Of a stretch of DNA of 64,000 nucleotides, positions 11,685-20,111 are shown piece after piece; within the stretch, counting starts at the first letter, position 1, and each line of letters opens with the position of its first letter. The notes under the pieces were generated by a model. The model was not told the DNA's origin, made no database searches, and saw only the letters and a program-made list of their open reading frames with translations. Source of the DNA: Cupriavidus oxalaticus (lineage in GTDB: Bacteria > Pseudomonadota > Gammaproteobacteria > Burkholderiales > Burkholderiaceae). A program made the position numbers and the translations under genes. The stretch is from positions 2,976,001-3,040,000 of the forward strand of contig NZ_CP038635.1 in the NCBI RefSeq assembly GCF_004768545.1. Direction: 5' to 3'.

Positions 11685-12656
11685 ATGGAATTCTTCCGCA
11701 TCCGGCGCGACATTCCGTTCATGAAGCACGCGTTGATCTTCAACGTGATCTCCTTCGTGACGTTTGCCGCGGCCGTGTTCTTCCTCTGGCAAAAAGGCTT
11801 GCACCTGTCGATCGAATTCACCGGCGGCACGGTGATGGAGGTCAGCTACCAGCAGGCGGCCGACCTGGAAAAGATCCGCGGCCAGGTAAGCAAGCTGGGC
11901 TATACCGACGTGCAGGTGCAGAACTTCGGCACCTCGCGCGACGTGATGATCCGCCTGCCGCTGCAGAAGGGCCCGGACGGCAAGCCCGCCACCTCGGCCC
12001 AGCAGAGCGAGCAGGTGATGGGCGCGCTGACCGCGGCGTCGCCTGACGTCAAGCTGCAGCGCGTCGAGTTCGTCGGCCCGCAGGTCGGCAAGGAGCTGGC
12101 CACCGACGGACTGCTGGCGCTGCTGTTCGTGGTGGCCGGCATCGTGATCTACCTGTCGTTCCGCTTCGAATGGAAATTCGCGGTGGCCGGCATCATCGCC
12201 AATCTGCACGATATCGTCATCATCCTGGGCTTCTTCGCCTTCTTCCAGTGGGAGTTCTCGCTGTCGGTACTGGCGGCGATCCTGGCGGTGCTGGGCTACT
12301 CGGTAAACGAGTCGGTGGTGATCTTCGACCGGATCCGCGAGGCCTTCCGCAAGTACCGCAAGATGACCACGCATGAGGTCATCGACCACGCGATCACGAG
12401 CACGATGTCGCGGACCATCATCACCCACGGCTCGACCGAAATGATGGTGCTGTCGATGTTCTTCTTCGGCGGCCCGACCCTGCACTACTTCGCGCTGGCG
12501 CTGACGGTGGGTATCCTGTTCGGTATCTATTCGTCGGTGTTCGTGGCCGCGGCGCTGGCGATGTGGCTGGGCGTGAAGCGCGAGGACCTGGTCAAGACCG
12601 ACAGGAAAGGCGAGTCGACCGACCGCAACGATCCGAACTTCGGTGCGCAGGCCTGA
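11685..12656 (+). CDS. secF: Protein translocase subunit SecF
   Basis: 323-residue partner of SecD with six membrane segments. It has a first TM near 15-35, the conserved IEFTGGTVMEV, a periplasmic P4 domain (45-135) and the D/N motif region ILGYSVNESVVIFDRIREAF, which also identifies SecF. It starts 50 nt after secD. A strong bidirectional terminator follows, separating it from the convergent phcQ. Confidence 0.97.
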   Translation: MEFFRIRRDIPFMKHALIFNVISFVTFAAAVFFLWQKGLHLSIEFTGGTVMEVSYQQAADLEKIRGQVSKLGYTDVQVQNFGTSRDVMIRLPLQKGPDGKPATSAQQSEQVMGALTAASPDVKLQRVEFVGPQVGKELATDGLLALLFVVAGIVIYLSFRFEWKFAVAGIIANLHDIVIILGFFAFFQWEFSLSVLAAILAVLGYSVNESVVIFDRIREAFRKYRKMTTHEVIDHAITSTMSRTIITHGSTEMMVLSMFFFGGPTLHYFALALTVGILFGIYSSVFVAAALAMWLGVKREDLVKTDRKGESTDRNDPNFGAQA

Positions 12657-12673
12657 CGCCCTGCAGCCCCGGT

Positions 12674-12706
12674 AAAAAAAATGGCGCCCTGCGGGGCGCC
12701 ATTTTT
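12674..12706. terminator. Bidirectional terminator between secF and phcQ
   Basis: Stem AATGGCGCCC / GGGCGCCATT with a 4-nt loop, flanked by eight A on the left and five T on the right, so it can terminate both the rightward secF transcript and the leftward phcBSRQ transcript. Confidence 0.9.
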
Positions 12707-12727
12707 ATTGGAGCAGATACAGACGGA

Positions 12728-13735
12728 TCAAACCGGTTCCGAAAATCGCTCGATCCACGCCGCCAGCCGGTCAGCCGCGAAGGTCTCGGTGCGCGGCGCT
12801 GTCCGGCACAGGATAGTGTCGCCATCGCGCGCGAACTGCACCGCGCCGCCAACCTCGTCAAGCCACAGCAGGCTCGCCAGCCAGGCCGCATGATGCGGCG
12901 ATACCGGCGTACCTACCGGCTGCGCCAGGAACTCCGCCAGCGTGGCCGGCGTGGTCCACACCACCGAGTCGCCATCGCGGCGCACCACGTCGCTGCCGAG
13001 CGTGTCGGCAATGACCGCGACCGCATCGGCCGCGCCCTTGCCCGCGTTGGCGCTGCGCAGCGCCGCCAGGCGCGTGGCCACTGCATGGCCGAAGGTGCCG
13101 CTGCGCTCGGCCTCGGCACGCACGAGGTCGGCATAATCCATGCGCTGCCAGTCCGGGTCGGCATTGCGTGCGCCGGCCAGGTCGACCGCCGCCAGGTAGG
13201 TCTCCACCGGCTGGAAACGGCCCGGGCCGATCAGGCTCGCGCACAGCGCATGCAGCATGCCGATGCGGGTGGCCACGGTCTGCGTCTGCAGCACCGCCAG
13301 CTTCTCTCGCACCAGCTGGTCGCGCTCCTTGCGCAGCCCGGACAGCTCCAGCGCCTGCTTTAGCTCCATGCGCAGCGCGGTGATGTCCCACGGCTTCTTG
13401 ATATAGCGGTGGATCTGCCCCTGGTTGACCGCCTCGACGGTCTGGTCCAGCTCGGAATAAGCCGTGGTCAGGATGCGCACGATGTGCGGATAGCGCTCGC
13501 GCGCATAGCGCAGCAGCTCGTTGCCGTATTCACCGGGCATGCGCTGGTCCGACACCAGCACCGCCAGGCTGTCGGCGTGCGCGTCCAGCAGAGCCTTGCC
13601 CTCTTCCACCGAACCGCCGGTCACCACCGGTGCCAGCGCCCCGATGGCGCGCTGGAAATACTTGACGGCGGTGGCTTCGTCATCGACGAACAGAATCGCC
13701 GGGGGTGGTGCCTGGGTGGCATTCGGTTCGCTCAT
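12728..13735 (-). CDS. phcQ: Quorum-sensing response regulator PhcQ
   Basis: 335-residue protein with an N-terminal receiver domain (12-125: acidic pair D18/D19, phospho-acceptor D63 in VSDQRMPG, TAY at 91-93, KKPW at 113-116) followed by a coiled segment and an alpha-helical output region with no DNA-binding motif I recognise. Position and architecture match PhcQ, the last gene of the Ralstonia phcBSRQ operon, which carries the 3-hydroxy fatty-acid methyl ester signal toward PhcA. Its ATG overlaps the phcR stop (ATGA), so it is translationally coupled. Confidence 0.88.
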   Translation of the reverse strand: MSEPNATQAPPPAILFVDDEATAVKYFQRAIGALAPVVTGGSVEEGKALLDAHADSLAVLVSDQRMPGEYGNELLRYARERYPHIVRILTTAYSELDQTVEAVNQGQIHRYIKKPWDITALRMELKQALELSGLRKERDQLVREKLAVLQTQTVATRIGMLHALCASLIGPGRFQPVETYLAAVDLAGARNADPDWQRMDYADLVRAEAERSGTFGHAVATRLAALRSANAGKGAADAVAVIADTLGSDVVRRDGDSVVWTTPATLAEFLAQPVGTPVSPHHAAWLASLLWLDEVGGAVQFARDGDTILCRTAPRTETFAADRLAAWIERFSEPV

Positions 13736-14874
13736 CGGTCACTCCTAATCATTCGATTCTTGAAACTTGGAAAGTCCAGCGTCACGGTCGTGCCGGCGCC
13801 GGACGCGGATGCGATCCGGATGCCGCCGCCAAAGGACTGCATGACGCGGTTGCAGAAAATCATGCCCAGGCCGCTGCCGCCGGCGCTGGCGTGGGTGGTC
13901 ACGGGATCGACCAGCAGGCGCTCCATCACCTCGGGCGGGATGCCGGGTCCGTTGTCGCTGATATGGATTTCCTGGTGCGGGTGGGCCATCACCACGAAGC
14001 GCAGCGCCGGCGACGGCGTGCCGGCAAGCGCGCGCAGCGCGTTGCTCATCACCGAGGACAGCACCAGCGCCACGCAGTTGGGCAGCGTCTGCACCGGGAA
14101 ATCGCCGTGCATCTCGACCTGCACCCACTGGCGCTGGTCGCCGGAAAACGGATAGGTATCGAGCAGCGACGCCACCAGCGCACCCGCGCTGACCTCGGCA
14201 CCGGGCTCGGGCCGCGCCGCCTTGCTGCCGGCACTGCTGCGCACCGACTGCAGGAACGACGACAGCACCGCCAGGCAATATTGCGCGTTGTCATGCATGG
14301 CGCTGGCGGCCTGGCCGATCTCGCCCTGGCGCTGCTCGCTGTACTCGCCCGCGACCCGGCTTTCGATGCCGCGCGCGAAGTTGGCGATCGCCGCCAGCGG
14401 CGTGTTCAGTTCGTGCGCCAGGAAGGCCAGGGTCTCGTCGATCGCCATCAGCCGGTGCTGGCGCAGCGCGCGTTCGCGGTGGCGCTCGCCGGCCAGGCGC
14501 AGCACTTCGCGCACCTGCGCCACGCTCAGCGGCTTCTCCAGGATGCGGAACACCTCGCCGCTGTTGACCGTCTGCAGCAGCATGTCCTTGTCGGCATACG
14601 CCGTCACCAGGATGCGCACGATCTGCGGGTACAGTTGCGCCACTTCGCGCAGCAGCTCGCCGCCATCGCGGCCGGGCATGCGAAAGTCGGTTACCAGGAC
14701 GGCAATGCGCGCGCCATCCGTGGCGAGCGTGGCGATCGCCTCCTCGGCACTGGCGGCCAGGAGTACCTCATACTCCGAGCCCACCGCGCGCGCGAAATAC
14801 TTGCGCGCCATGTCTTCGTCGTCGACGTAAAGCAGGGTCGGCCGCGCTTGCTGCACCTCGGTCATGGTACTCAT
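13732..14874 (-). CDS. phcR: Receiver-histidine kinase hybrid PhcR
   Basis: 380 residues: a receiver domain first (D63 in VTDFRMPGRDG, T91, K114), then a complete kinase module with the phospho-His H154 in FLAHELNTPL, an N-box (MSNALRAL), DNGPGIP and GGSGLGM. In Ralstonia, PhcR takes phosphate from the sensor PhcS and controls PhcA activity. The unusual receiver-then-kinase order, with no DNA-binding domain, matches PhcR. It starts 6 nt after the phcS stop with its ribosome site inside phcS (GGAG), and overlaps phcQ by 4 nt. Confidence 0.9.
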   Translation of the reverse strand: MSTMTEVQQARPTLLYVDDEDMARKYFARAVGSEYEVLLAASAEEAIATLATDGARIAVLVTDFRMPGRDGGELLREVAQLYPQIVRILVTAYADKDMLLQTVNSGEVFRILEKPLSVAQVREVLRLAGERHRERALRQHRLMAIDETLAFLAHELNTPLAAIANFARGIESRVAGEYSEQRQGEIGQAASAMHDNAQYCLAVLSSFLQSVRSSAGSKAARPEPGAEVSAGALVASLLDTYPFSGDQRQWVQVEMHGDFPVQTLPNCVALVLSSVMSNALRALAGTPSPALRFVVMAHPHQEIHISDNGPGIPPEVMERLLVDPVTTHASAGGSGLGMIFCNRVMQSFGGGIRIASASGAGTTVTLDFPSFKNRMIRSDR

Positions 14875-14880
14875 GACGGC

Positions 14881-16212
14881 TTACTCCGCGCGCGGCAGGT
14901 CGAAGCTGAACGCGGCCCACTGCCCCAGCTCGCTCTCGGCGAAGAGCTGGCCGCCATGGCGCTCGATCACCGCGTAGCTGATCGACAGCCCCAGCCCCAG
15001 GCCCTGCCCCACGTCGCGCGTGGTGAAGAAGGGCTCGAACACGCGCGCCAGGTTTTCCTCGGCGATGCCGGGGCCATTGTCGCGCACCGTGACGTGGAGC
15101 CGGCCGTCGGCCCAGCGCACCGTGGTATGGATCGCCGGCGCGGCCGTGCCGGCCTTGCGCATGGCCAGCGCGGCGTTGGAGAACAGGTTGATCAGCACGC
15201 CGATGACCGCGGCCTCGTCGCCCAGCACCAGCGTGTCGGCCGGCAGCTCGCGCGTCACCTTGACGCCGCGCAGCTCGTGCGCGGTCAGGCGGATCGAGGA
15301 ATCCAGCGCCTTCTCGAACAGGAACGGCGTGCCCTCCACCTCCGCACCCGGCTTGCGGTAGGCGAAGGTCTTCAGGTCGGACACGATATGCTGGATGCGC
15401 TGCATGCCCTGCTTGGCATCGACCAGGCATTCGGTCAGCGACTCGCTCTCCTTGGCCTGCGGCTCTTCCATCGCCACCTCGATCGCCATCAGGCAGAAGT
15501 TGACCGGGTTGTTGACCTCGTGCAGCAGCCCGGCCGCCAGCGTACCGATCGCGGCCATCTTTTCCTGCTGCAGCATCTGGCCCTTGATGTCGACCAGCTT
15601 GCGGTTGATGACTTCCAGCTCGGCGTTGGTCTCGGCCACCTCCGCCTTCAGCCGGAACAGCATGAAACGCGCGCGCTCGTTGAAGAAGGTATAGACGCCG
15701 CTGGCGGCGGCCGCGAATAGCAGGAACAGCGAGTTGACGATAAACGTCCCCATCGGCTCGATGCCCCCTGCGTGGAACAGGCACGCCAGCACGTACAGCA
15801 GGTAGGAAAGCAGACCGAAGACCAGGTTCTGCCACAGCCCGAACGGCAGCGCGATGCCCGAGGCGAAGATCGCCAGGTTCAGGCCGACGTAGTAAGGCGA
15901 CTGCACGCCTTCGGTCTGCGAGATCATCCACGCGATCATGATCTGCGGCAGCAGCAGCCAGGTCAGCGTCAGCCACGGCGCAAACCGGCGCCCGATCGCG
16001 CTGTACAGCATCACCACCACGCCCGCGATCAGCAGCGACACCACCACGCGCGCCACTGCGAACGCCAGCTGTTGCTGCGGATACTGGCCGTAGTCAAGCC
16101 CGACGCCGAGCAGGACCAGCACGATCGCGGTATAGGCGCCGCCGCGGCTGAACGCCAGGCGGAAGTCGGCCAGTTCGGACTGGTAACCGGCGTAGAGTTG
16201 GTTGGTGCTCAT
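14881..16212 (-). CDS. phcS: Quorum-sensing sensor histidine kinase PhcS
   Basis: 443-residue membrane kinase with about five to six hydrophobic segments (about 25-40, 50-70, 80-98, 108-125, 130-148, 157-175), a short coiled coil (185-215), a HisKA phospho-site H231 in LLHEVNNPVNF and an HATPase domain ending in DNGPGIA and GLGLGLSIS. It should sense the PhcB-made ester in or near the membrane. Start ATG 16212; a longer reading from a TTG at 16257 overlaps phcB and is not preferred. It lies 22 nt after phcB in the operon. Confidence 0.9.
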   Translation of the reverse strand: MSTNQLYAGYQSELADFRLAFSRGGAYTAIVLVLLGVGLDYGQYPQQQLAFAVARVVVSLLIAGVVVMLYSAIGRRFAPWLTLTWLLLPQIMIAWMISQTEGVQSPYYVGLNLAIFASGIALPFGLWQNLVFGLLSYLLYVLACLFHAGGIEPMGTFIVNSLFLLFAAAASGVYTFFNERARFMLFRLKAEVAETNAELEVINRKLVDIKGQMLQQEKMAAIGTLAAGLLHEVNNPVNFCLMAIEVAMEEPQAKESESLTECLVDAKQGMQRIQHIVSDLKTFAYRKPGAEVEGTPFLFEKALDSSIRLTAHELRGVKVTRELPADTLVLGDEAAVIGVLINLFSNAALAMRKAGTAAPAIHTTVRWADGRLHVTVRDNGPGIAEENLARVFEPFFTTRDVGQGLGLGLSISYAVIERHGGQLFAESELGQWAAFSFDLPRAE

Positions 16213-16234
16213 GGGGTGGTCCGCGCGGACAGCC

Positions 16235-17626
16235 TCATTCAATGGTGGCTTCGGCAAAGACGTTGACGCCGGTGGCGTCGACGTAGATGCGGTGCGAGTG
16301 CGAATTCTCCGGCAGCAGCTGCGCCATGCCGGCGTCGTCGCGGTAGATCAGGTACCACTCCAGCAGGTGCTCCATGCCGAATTTCTCTGGATTGTTGGCA
16401 TGCACGTTGGTGACCAGCACCTGGCCGGCCGCACGCGAACGCGAGGCGAAATACGCCAGCAGCCGCGTGCAGACCTTGTCCGACAGGTAATCGAACAGCC
16501 CCGCGCAGTAGACCGCGTCGAACTCCCGGGCACTGATATCGTCAGGCGAGATGCGGCGCTTGAGCAGATCGTGCACCGACTGGTGCACCATCTCCACCGA
16601 CACCTTGCGCCCGGCGCCAGAGGCCGCCCGCTCGATCGAACTGCGCGTGTATTCCAGCGTTTCTTCACTGAAGTCGACCAGCTGGAACGACAGCAGCTCG
16701 GGATTGGGATACTCCCGCACGAAGCGCTGGATCTCGAAGGCTGGCCCGCAACCCACGTTGAGCACGCGGAACGGGCGGCCGGCGGCGCGCGCGCGCTCGG
16801 CCTGGCGCGTCAGGAAATCCACCAGCAGGTCGATGCGGTTGCGGTGCGCGGTCGCCACCGCCGCCTTCAGGAAGGCGGTGTTGACGATCTGGAAGTAAGT
16901 GGTCGGGCCCTGCTGCGGATCGCTCAGGATCTGGTTGACCATCTCGTAGTCGCCGGCGTAGCCGAGCGGCTTGGTGAAGGTCCGGTACACGAACGGCGCG
17001 CGCAGCAGCAGCGGGTGCAGCGCCGACTGGGCATAGGTGCGGTGCACCGGCGCGATTTCCGGGTCCACGCGCTCGGCCTCGCCCTCGAGCCAGTCAAGGT
17101 AGGTCTTGGTCTTGACCATGATCGGCGTGGCCAGCTCGTAGAACACGTCCTCGCGCAGCTTGCCGTCCTTCTTCGGCAGCGATTCGGTCAGGTCGACCTG
17201 CTCGACCCAGCGCGATACTTCGGACAGGAAGGCGCGCATTTCGTTGACCACGATCTGGTAGTCGCGCCGGATATTGAAGCGCGTATCCCAGTCCTGCACG
17301 AACAGCTCGGCTTCGCGTGCCACCGACTTGGGCTCGTTGTTCAGGTCGGTCAGCTCGCGCCACTCGTCGATCAGCGTCAGCGATACCACCGCGGTCAGGC
17401 CGGTATTCACCAGGCTCATCACCACGGCCTTGCCCAGGTAGGCATTCTTGGCGCCCATGCGGACACTGAGCTCGCTCAGCACCTCGCTGACCTGCACGAT
17501 CGAATACGGATTGTAGATTTCCATCACCAGAGACTTTCTCTGGAGATTGATGATCGTGCCCCGCACCTGCTCGCCCTGCGAGTTGCGGAAACTAACTACC
17601 GGATCGATTTGCGTTTTGGAATACAC
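16235..17626 (-). CDS. phcB: SAM-dependent methyltransferase, quorum signal synthase PhcB
   Basis: 463 residues. The C-terminal part (about 285-463) is a class I methyltransferase with motif I VLNVGCGPAFEI (G292-A296). In Ralstonia PhcB makes a 3-hydroxy fatty acid methyl ester autoinducer by methylating the fatty acid. The N-terminal 90 residues (VSFRNSQGEQVRGTIINLQR onward) look like a beta-barrel, possibly PilZ-like but without the RxxxR motif. The start is a GTG (17626) with no clear ribosome site. It is first in the phcBSRQ operon; the predicted promoter is about 220 nt upstream, with an IS element beyond it. Confidence 0.9.
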   Translation of the reverse strand: MYSKTQIDPVVSFRNSQGEQVRGTIINLQRKSLVMEIYNPYSIVQVSEVLSELSVRMGAKNAYLGKAVVMSLVNTGLTAVVSLTLIDEWRELTDLNNEPKSVAREAELFVQDWDTRFNIRRDYQIVVNEMRAFLSEVSRWVEQVDLTESLPKKDGKLREDVFYELATPIMVKTKTYLDWLEGEAERVDPEIAPVHRTYAQSALHPLLLRAPFVYRTFTKPLGYAGDYEMVNQILSDPQQGPTTYFQIVNTAFLKAAVATAHRNRIDLLVDFLTRQAERARAAGRPFRVLNVGCGPAFEIQRFVREYPNPELLSFQLVDFSEETLEYTRSSIERAASGAGRKVSVEMVHQSVHDLLKRRISPDDISAREFDAVYCAGLFDYLSDKVCTRLLAYFASRSRAAGQVLVTNVHANNPEKFGMEHLLEWYLIYRDDAGMAQLLPENSHSHRIYVDATGVNVFAEATIE

Positions 17627-17848
17627 GGTATTGCGCCAGGGAAATCCGAGAAACGCTGCGGGCCATACTGCCTGGGCGGAACGGCCGGGTACAGCAGGAG
17701 GGGCGAGGGAATCGCGGGGAAGGCTACCGGTATCGGGATGTGCAGCGAATGCTCATAGGGATGCGCTATAGCCTGTTGGGAGGGTGGCGGTCCCGCCCTG
17801 TGCGGGAGAGCACCGACAAGCCCGGATCGTGTGGAATTGCCGCGGCCC

Positions 17849-17878
17849 ATTGTACTGTGGCAATTGCGGCGCGTACAA
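17849..17878 (-). promoter_or_regulatory. Predicted phcB promoter
   Basis: On the minus strand TTGTAC (17878-17873) is followed after 18 nt by TACAAT (17854-17849). The -10 is 5/6, the -35 only 3/6, so an activator may be needed. The transcript would start near 17842 and run about 215 nt to the GTG of phcB. Confidence 0.4.
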
Positions 17879-17946
17879 CCAAGTGCCTTTCCGTCCCCTC
17901 TTGCGGCGGGATCGGCTACAGGATACCCAAAACCATGAAAAAAGGC

Positions 17947-17958
17947 CGGCGATCGCCG
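17947..17958. repeat. Left target-site duplication of the IS4-type element
   Basis: CGGCGATCGCCG, identical to 19368-19379. It is itself a perfect palindrome, being the centre of a terminator stem that was duplicated on insertion. The 11-13 bp duplication length is typical of IS4-subgroup elements. Confidence 0.9.
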
Positions 17959-17967
17959 TAATGCCGT

Positions 17968-19284
17968 TCAGTTAAGGTCCTTTCTGAGGAACCGGACGGT
18001 GTAGCGCTTAGGCAGGGCTTTGACTTCACGGGGGCACTTACGCCCCCGTCGCTTTTGGACGATCGCCAACTGAAGTTTGGCGCGCATGCGCTGCAGGTGG
18101 GCCGGCAGCTTGCCTGGGGCCATGCCGGCTGCCCAGATCAACTCGCCCTGTATCAGGCGCAAGGCCAGCACAAAGCTCAAGTCGGTGGGCTCGGCGCGGG
18201 CCTCGAGCGCAGCCTTGGCCATCTCCAGACGCACCAGGTTGTACGCAATCAGTGCCCCCCAGATTTCCTGATGCACGCCCTCAGGCTGGCGGCTGCGCAA
18301 GGTCAGTTCGGCCCCGAGCATCGTCTGCTTCAGTTCCCGATAGCTGGTTTCGATTTCCCAACGGCGCTTGTAGCACCCAATGATGTCGGCTGCCTTGAAG
18401 CGCCGACGGTCTGTCAACGAGGTCAACAGGACGCGGTCTGAGTCCTCGTCCCGGATCGCGCGAGCTGTCCAAGTCTCTGGCAAGGCAGGATTCTTGCGGC
18501 GAGCCTGAGGCGAGACCTTCATCTGGACGATGCCATCGCCCTCGTTGCCTGAGAGCAACTCCCACTGCAGATTCTTCTTAGCGGGGATCAGGAAGTGGCG
18601 CTCGCTGCCGCCCATGCGCAAGCCCCACAGGATCTCTGCGGCCAGAAAGCCCTTGTCAAAGATCGTTAACGAATGATCCGGGATCCGCTCAATGAGCTCC
18701 TTGGCATAGAGCATCTCGTTGCGCCCATAGCAGCCAAAGGCGATATCGGCAACAAGATGGGTGGGAACAGCCGTGAGCGAGACCCCGCGGACTTGTGGAT
18801 AGCTGGCGACCTTGCCGCTGGCGTAGCTCTGCGCGCCAAAGTGGAGGCGATTCTCAGGGCTATCGGCAGTGCGGAAGGTGGTCCCATCCATGGCGTAAAG
18901 CGCCAAGCCCTTCCATTTGTAGTGCGCAGCATCCTGAGCCACCCACGCCCGTGCGGTCTGCTCGAACAGCCACAACAGAGGCTTGTCTCCAAGCCGCTCG
19001 CGGGCTTGGGCGATCCCGCTCTTGCTGACACAGGCGTTGGCATCGTTGGGCAGTGCCAGGTCCAGCGTCTCCAGCACATCGGGAATCGATTGGTGCCGAT
19101 AGAGCGCCAGCGCGATGACCAGCCAGACCACCTGCTCTGCTGGCAGTCGGCGCCGGCGAACGGACGCTGTCCCCGAGGCTGCCAGCGCTTGCTCAATCCA
19201 AGCCATCGGCAGGTGCTCGCTGAGCCGGGCAAAACTGGCCGGCTCACTAAGCTCAAGGGTGGCGTGGACTTGTTCCGATAGCAT
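17968..19284 (-). CDS. IS4 family transposase
   Basis: 438-residue DDE transposase. Catalytic residues: D133 in YAMDGTTF, D210 in LTIFDKGF, and the YREK signature Y305-(2)-R308-(3)-E312-(6)-K319 in YKRRWEIETSYRELK, which identifies IS4 family members. The N-terminal part (about 1-100) is the DNA-binding region. The stop codon lies inside the left terminal repeat (TGA at 17968-17970), leaving almost no 3' noncoding DNA. Frame and length are intact. Confidence 0.95.
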   Translation of the reverse strand: MLSEQVHATLELSEPASFARLSEHLPMAWIEQALAASGTASVRRRRLPAEQVVWLVIALALYRHQSIPDVLETLDLALPNDANACVSKSGIAQARERLGDKPLLWLFEQTARAWVAQDAAHYKWKGLALYAMDGTTFRTADSPENRLHFGAQSYASGKVASYPQVRGVSLTAVPTHLVADIAFGCYGRNEMLYAKELIERIPDHSLTIFDKGFLAAEILWGLRMGGSERHFLIPAKKNLQWELLSGNEGDGIVQMKVSPQARRKNPALPETWTARAIRDEDSDRVLLTSLTDRRRFKAADIIGCYKRRWEIETSYRELKQTMLGAELTLRSRQPEGVHQEIWGALIAYNLVRLEMAKAALEARAEPTDLSFVLALRLIQGELIWAAGMAPGKLPAHLQRMRAKLQLAIVQKRRGRKCPREVKALPKRYTVRFLRKDLN

Positions 19285-19337
19285 CGGAACGGCAAGTTAA
19301 CAGCTCGACACCTTGTTTACAACCCCTGCAAAGAAAA

Positions 19338-19366
19338 ATGCCGTTCAGACTTAACTGAACGGCATT
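19338..19366 (-). terminator. Hairpin at the transposase-proximal IS end, terminator-like
   Basis: An internal copy of the terminal repeat lies in inverted orientation 6 nt from the terminus. Read leftward it forms an 11-bp stem ATGCCGTTCAG / CTGAACGGCAT with loop TTAAGT, followed by TTTTTC. It lies upstream of the transposase in the path of readthrough from yceI. Such hairpins protect IS10/IS50-type elements from external transcription; here it may also terminate yceI. Confidence 0.6.
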
Positions 19367-19367
19367 A

Positions 19368-19379
19368 CGGCGATCGCCG
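19368..19379. repeat. Right target-site duplication of the IS4-type element
   Basis: CGGCGATCGCCG, identical to 17947-17958. It joins GGCCTTTTG on the right, the other half of the interrupted terminator. Joining the two flanks rebuilds a 26-bp perfect palindrome with A and T tracts on either side. Confidence 0.9.
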
Positions 19380-19434
19380 GCCTTTTGTCGCTTCATGTGA
19401 GCGGCCCCTGCGGAGCCAGCCCATGGGCGCGCTC

Positions 19435-20025
19435 TTACTCGGCGCGCACGCCTTCCACCTGGATGGCGAGCTTGACTTCGGGCTTGAAGCCCATCTTCAC
19501 GCCGTAGTCCAGGCCGAAATCGGCGCGGTTGAACTCGCCCACGGCGTCGGCGCCGCAGGCTTCGCGCTTGAGCATCGGGTGCTGGATGCACTTGAACTCG
19601 CGGATTTCCAGCTTGACCGGCTTGGACACGCCGCGCAGCGTCAGCACGCCGTCGACTTCGGTCGGCACGTCGCCCTTGAACTTGCTGAACTTGCCCTTGT
19701 AGGTCGCCTCGGGGAAGGCTTCCACGTTGAACATGTCCGGGCCCTTGGCGTGCTGGTTCAGCTTGGCATTGCCGAAATCGATCGAGGACGGATCGATCTT
19801 GACCTCGACGGTACCGGCCTTGGCGGCACGATCCAGCGTGACGGTGCCGCTGGACTTGTCGAACTTGCCGCGCCACGTCGACAGGCCGCCCAGGTGGTCG
19901 GCCTCGAAGCTCGGGTAGGTATGGGTCGGATCGAGGTTGTACGTCACGGTATTGGCCGAAGCCACGCCGAAGGCGGCGGTTGCGGAAATGGCCGCGACGG
20001 CGGCAACGACGGAACGCAGTTTCAT
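19435..20025 (-). CDS. yceI: YceI family periplasmic lipid-binding protein
   Basis: 196 residues with a Sec signal peptide (cleavage near ASANT, about residue 25) and the YceI beta-barrel, which binds long-chain isoprenoids such as polyprenyl or quinone-like lipids. Conserved features include [20 protein letters not shown] and the [12 protein letters not shown] segment with two Cys. ATG 20025 has GGGAGA upstream; the reading from 20040 is less likely. It is the last gene of a b561-yceI-yceI string and lost its own terminator to the IS. Confidence 0.9.
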   Translation of the reverse strand: MKLRSVVAAVAAISATAAFGVASANTVTYNLDPTHTYPSFEADHLGGLSTWRGKFDKSSGTVTLDRAAKAGTVEVKIDPSSIDFGNAKLNQHAKGPDMFNVEAFPEATYKGKFSKFKGDVPTEVDGVLTLRGVSKPVKLEIREFKCIQHPMLKREACGADAVGEFNRADFGLDYGVKMGFKPEVKLAIQVEGVRAE

Positions 20026-20111
20026 GGGATCTCCCGACAAAATCAGGTTAAACAGGTTAAGCGGAACGTTCTTGATTATTAACGTCCTGGTACGTCAGCG
20101 GATTGCCGGCC

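Larger units (their letters stand above)
17627..17958. other. phcB upstream region, 332 nt, no gene seen
   Basis: No convincing ORF on either strand. It holds the phcB leader (about 215 nt from the predicted start site), the predicted promoter at 17849-17878, and a seven-A tract at 17937-17943 that is the left half of the terminator interrupted by the IS element. A related sequence GCCGC(GG)CAATT occurs twice around the promoter (near 17836 and 17862), a possible regulator site. Confidence 0.5.
17959..19367 (-). mobile_element. Complete IS4-family insertion sequence, 1409 bp
   Basis: Both ends are identifiable: TAATGCCGTTCAGTTAAG at 17959-17976 and its exact complement at 19350-19367 (18-bp inverted repeat). 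The first bases resemble the E. coli IS4 end. It is flanked by a 12-bp direct duplication, so insertion was simple transposition and the site before insertion can be rebuilt. It carries one intact transposase, and nothing suggests decay, so it may be recent and active. It has inserted into the terminator of the upstream yceI gene, between yceI and phcB, oriented toward phcB. Confidence 0.95.

Noticed and set aside
16213..16257. Longer phcS start at TTG 16257
   Set aside because: It would overlap the end of phcB by 23 nt and has no ribosome site; ATG 16212 is ordinary.
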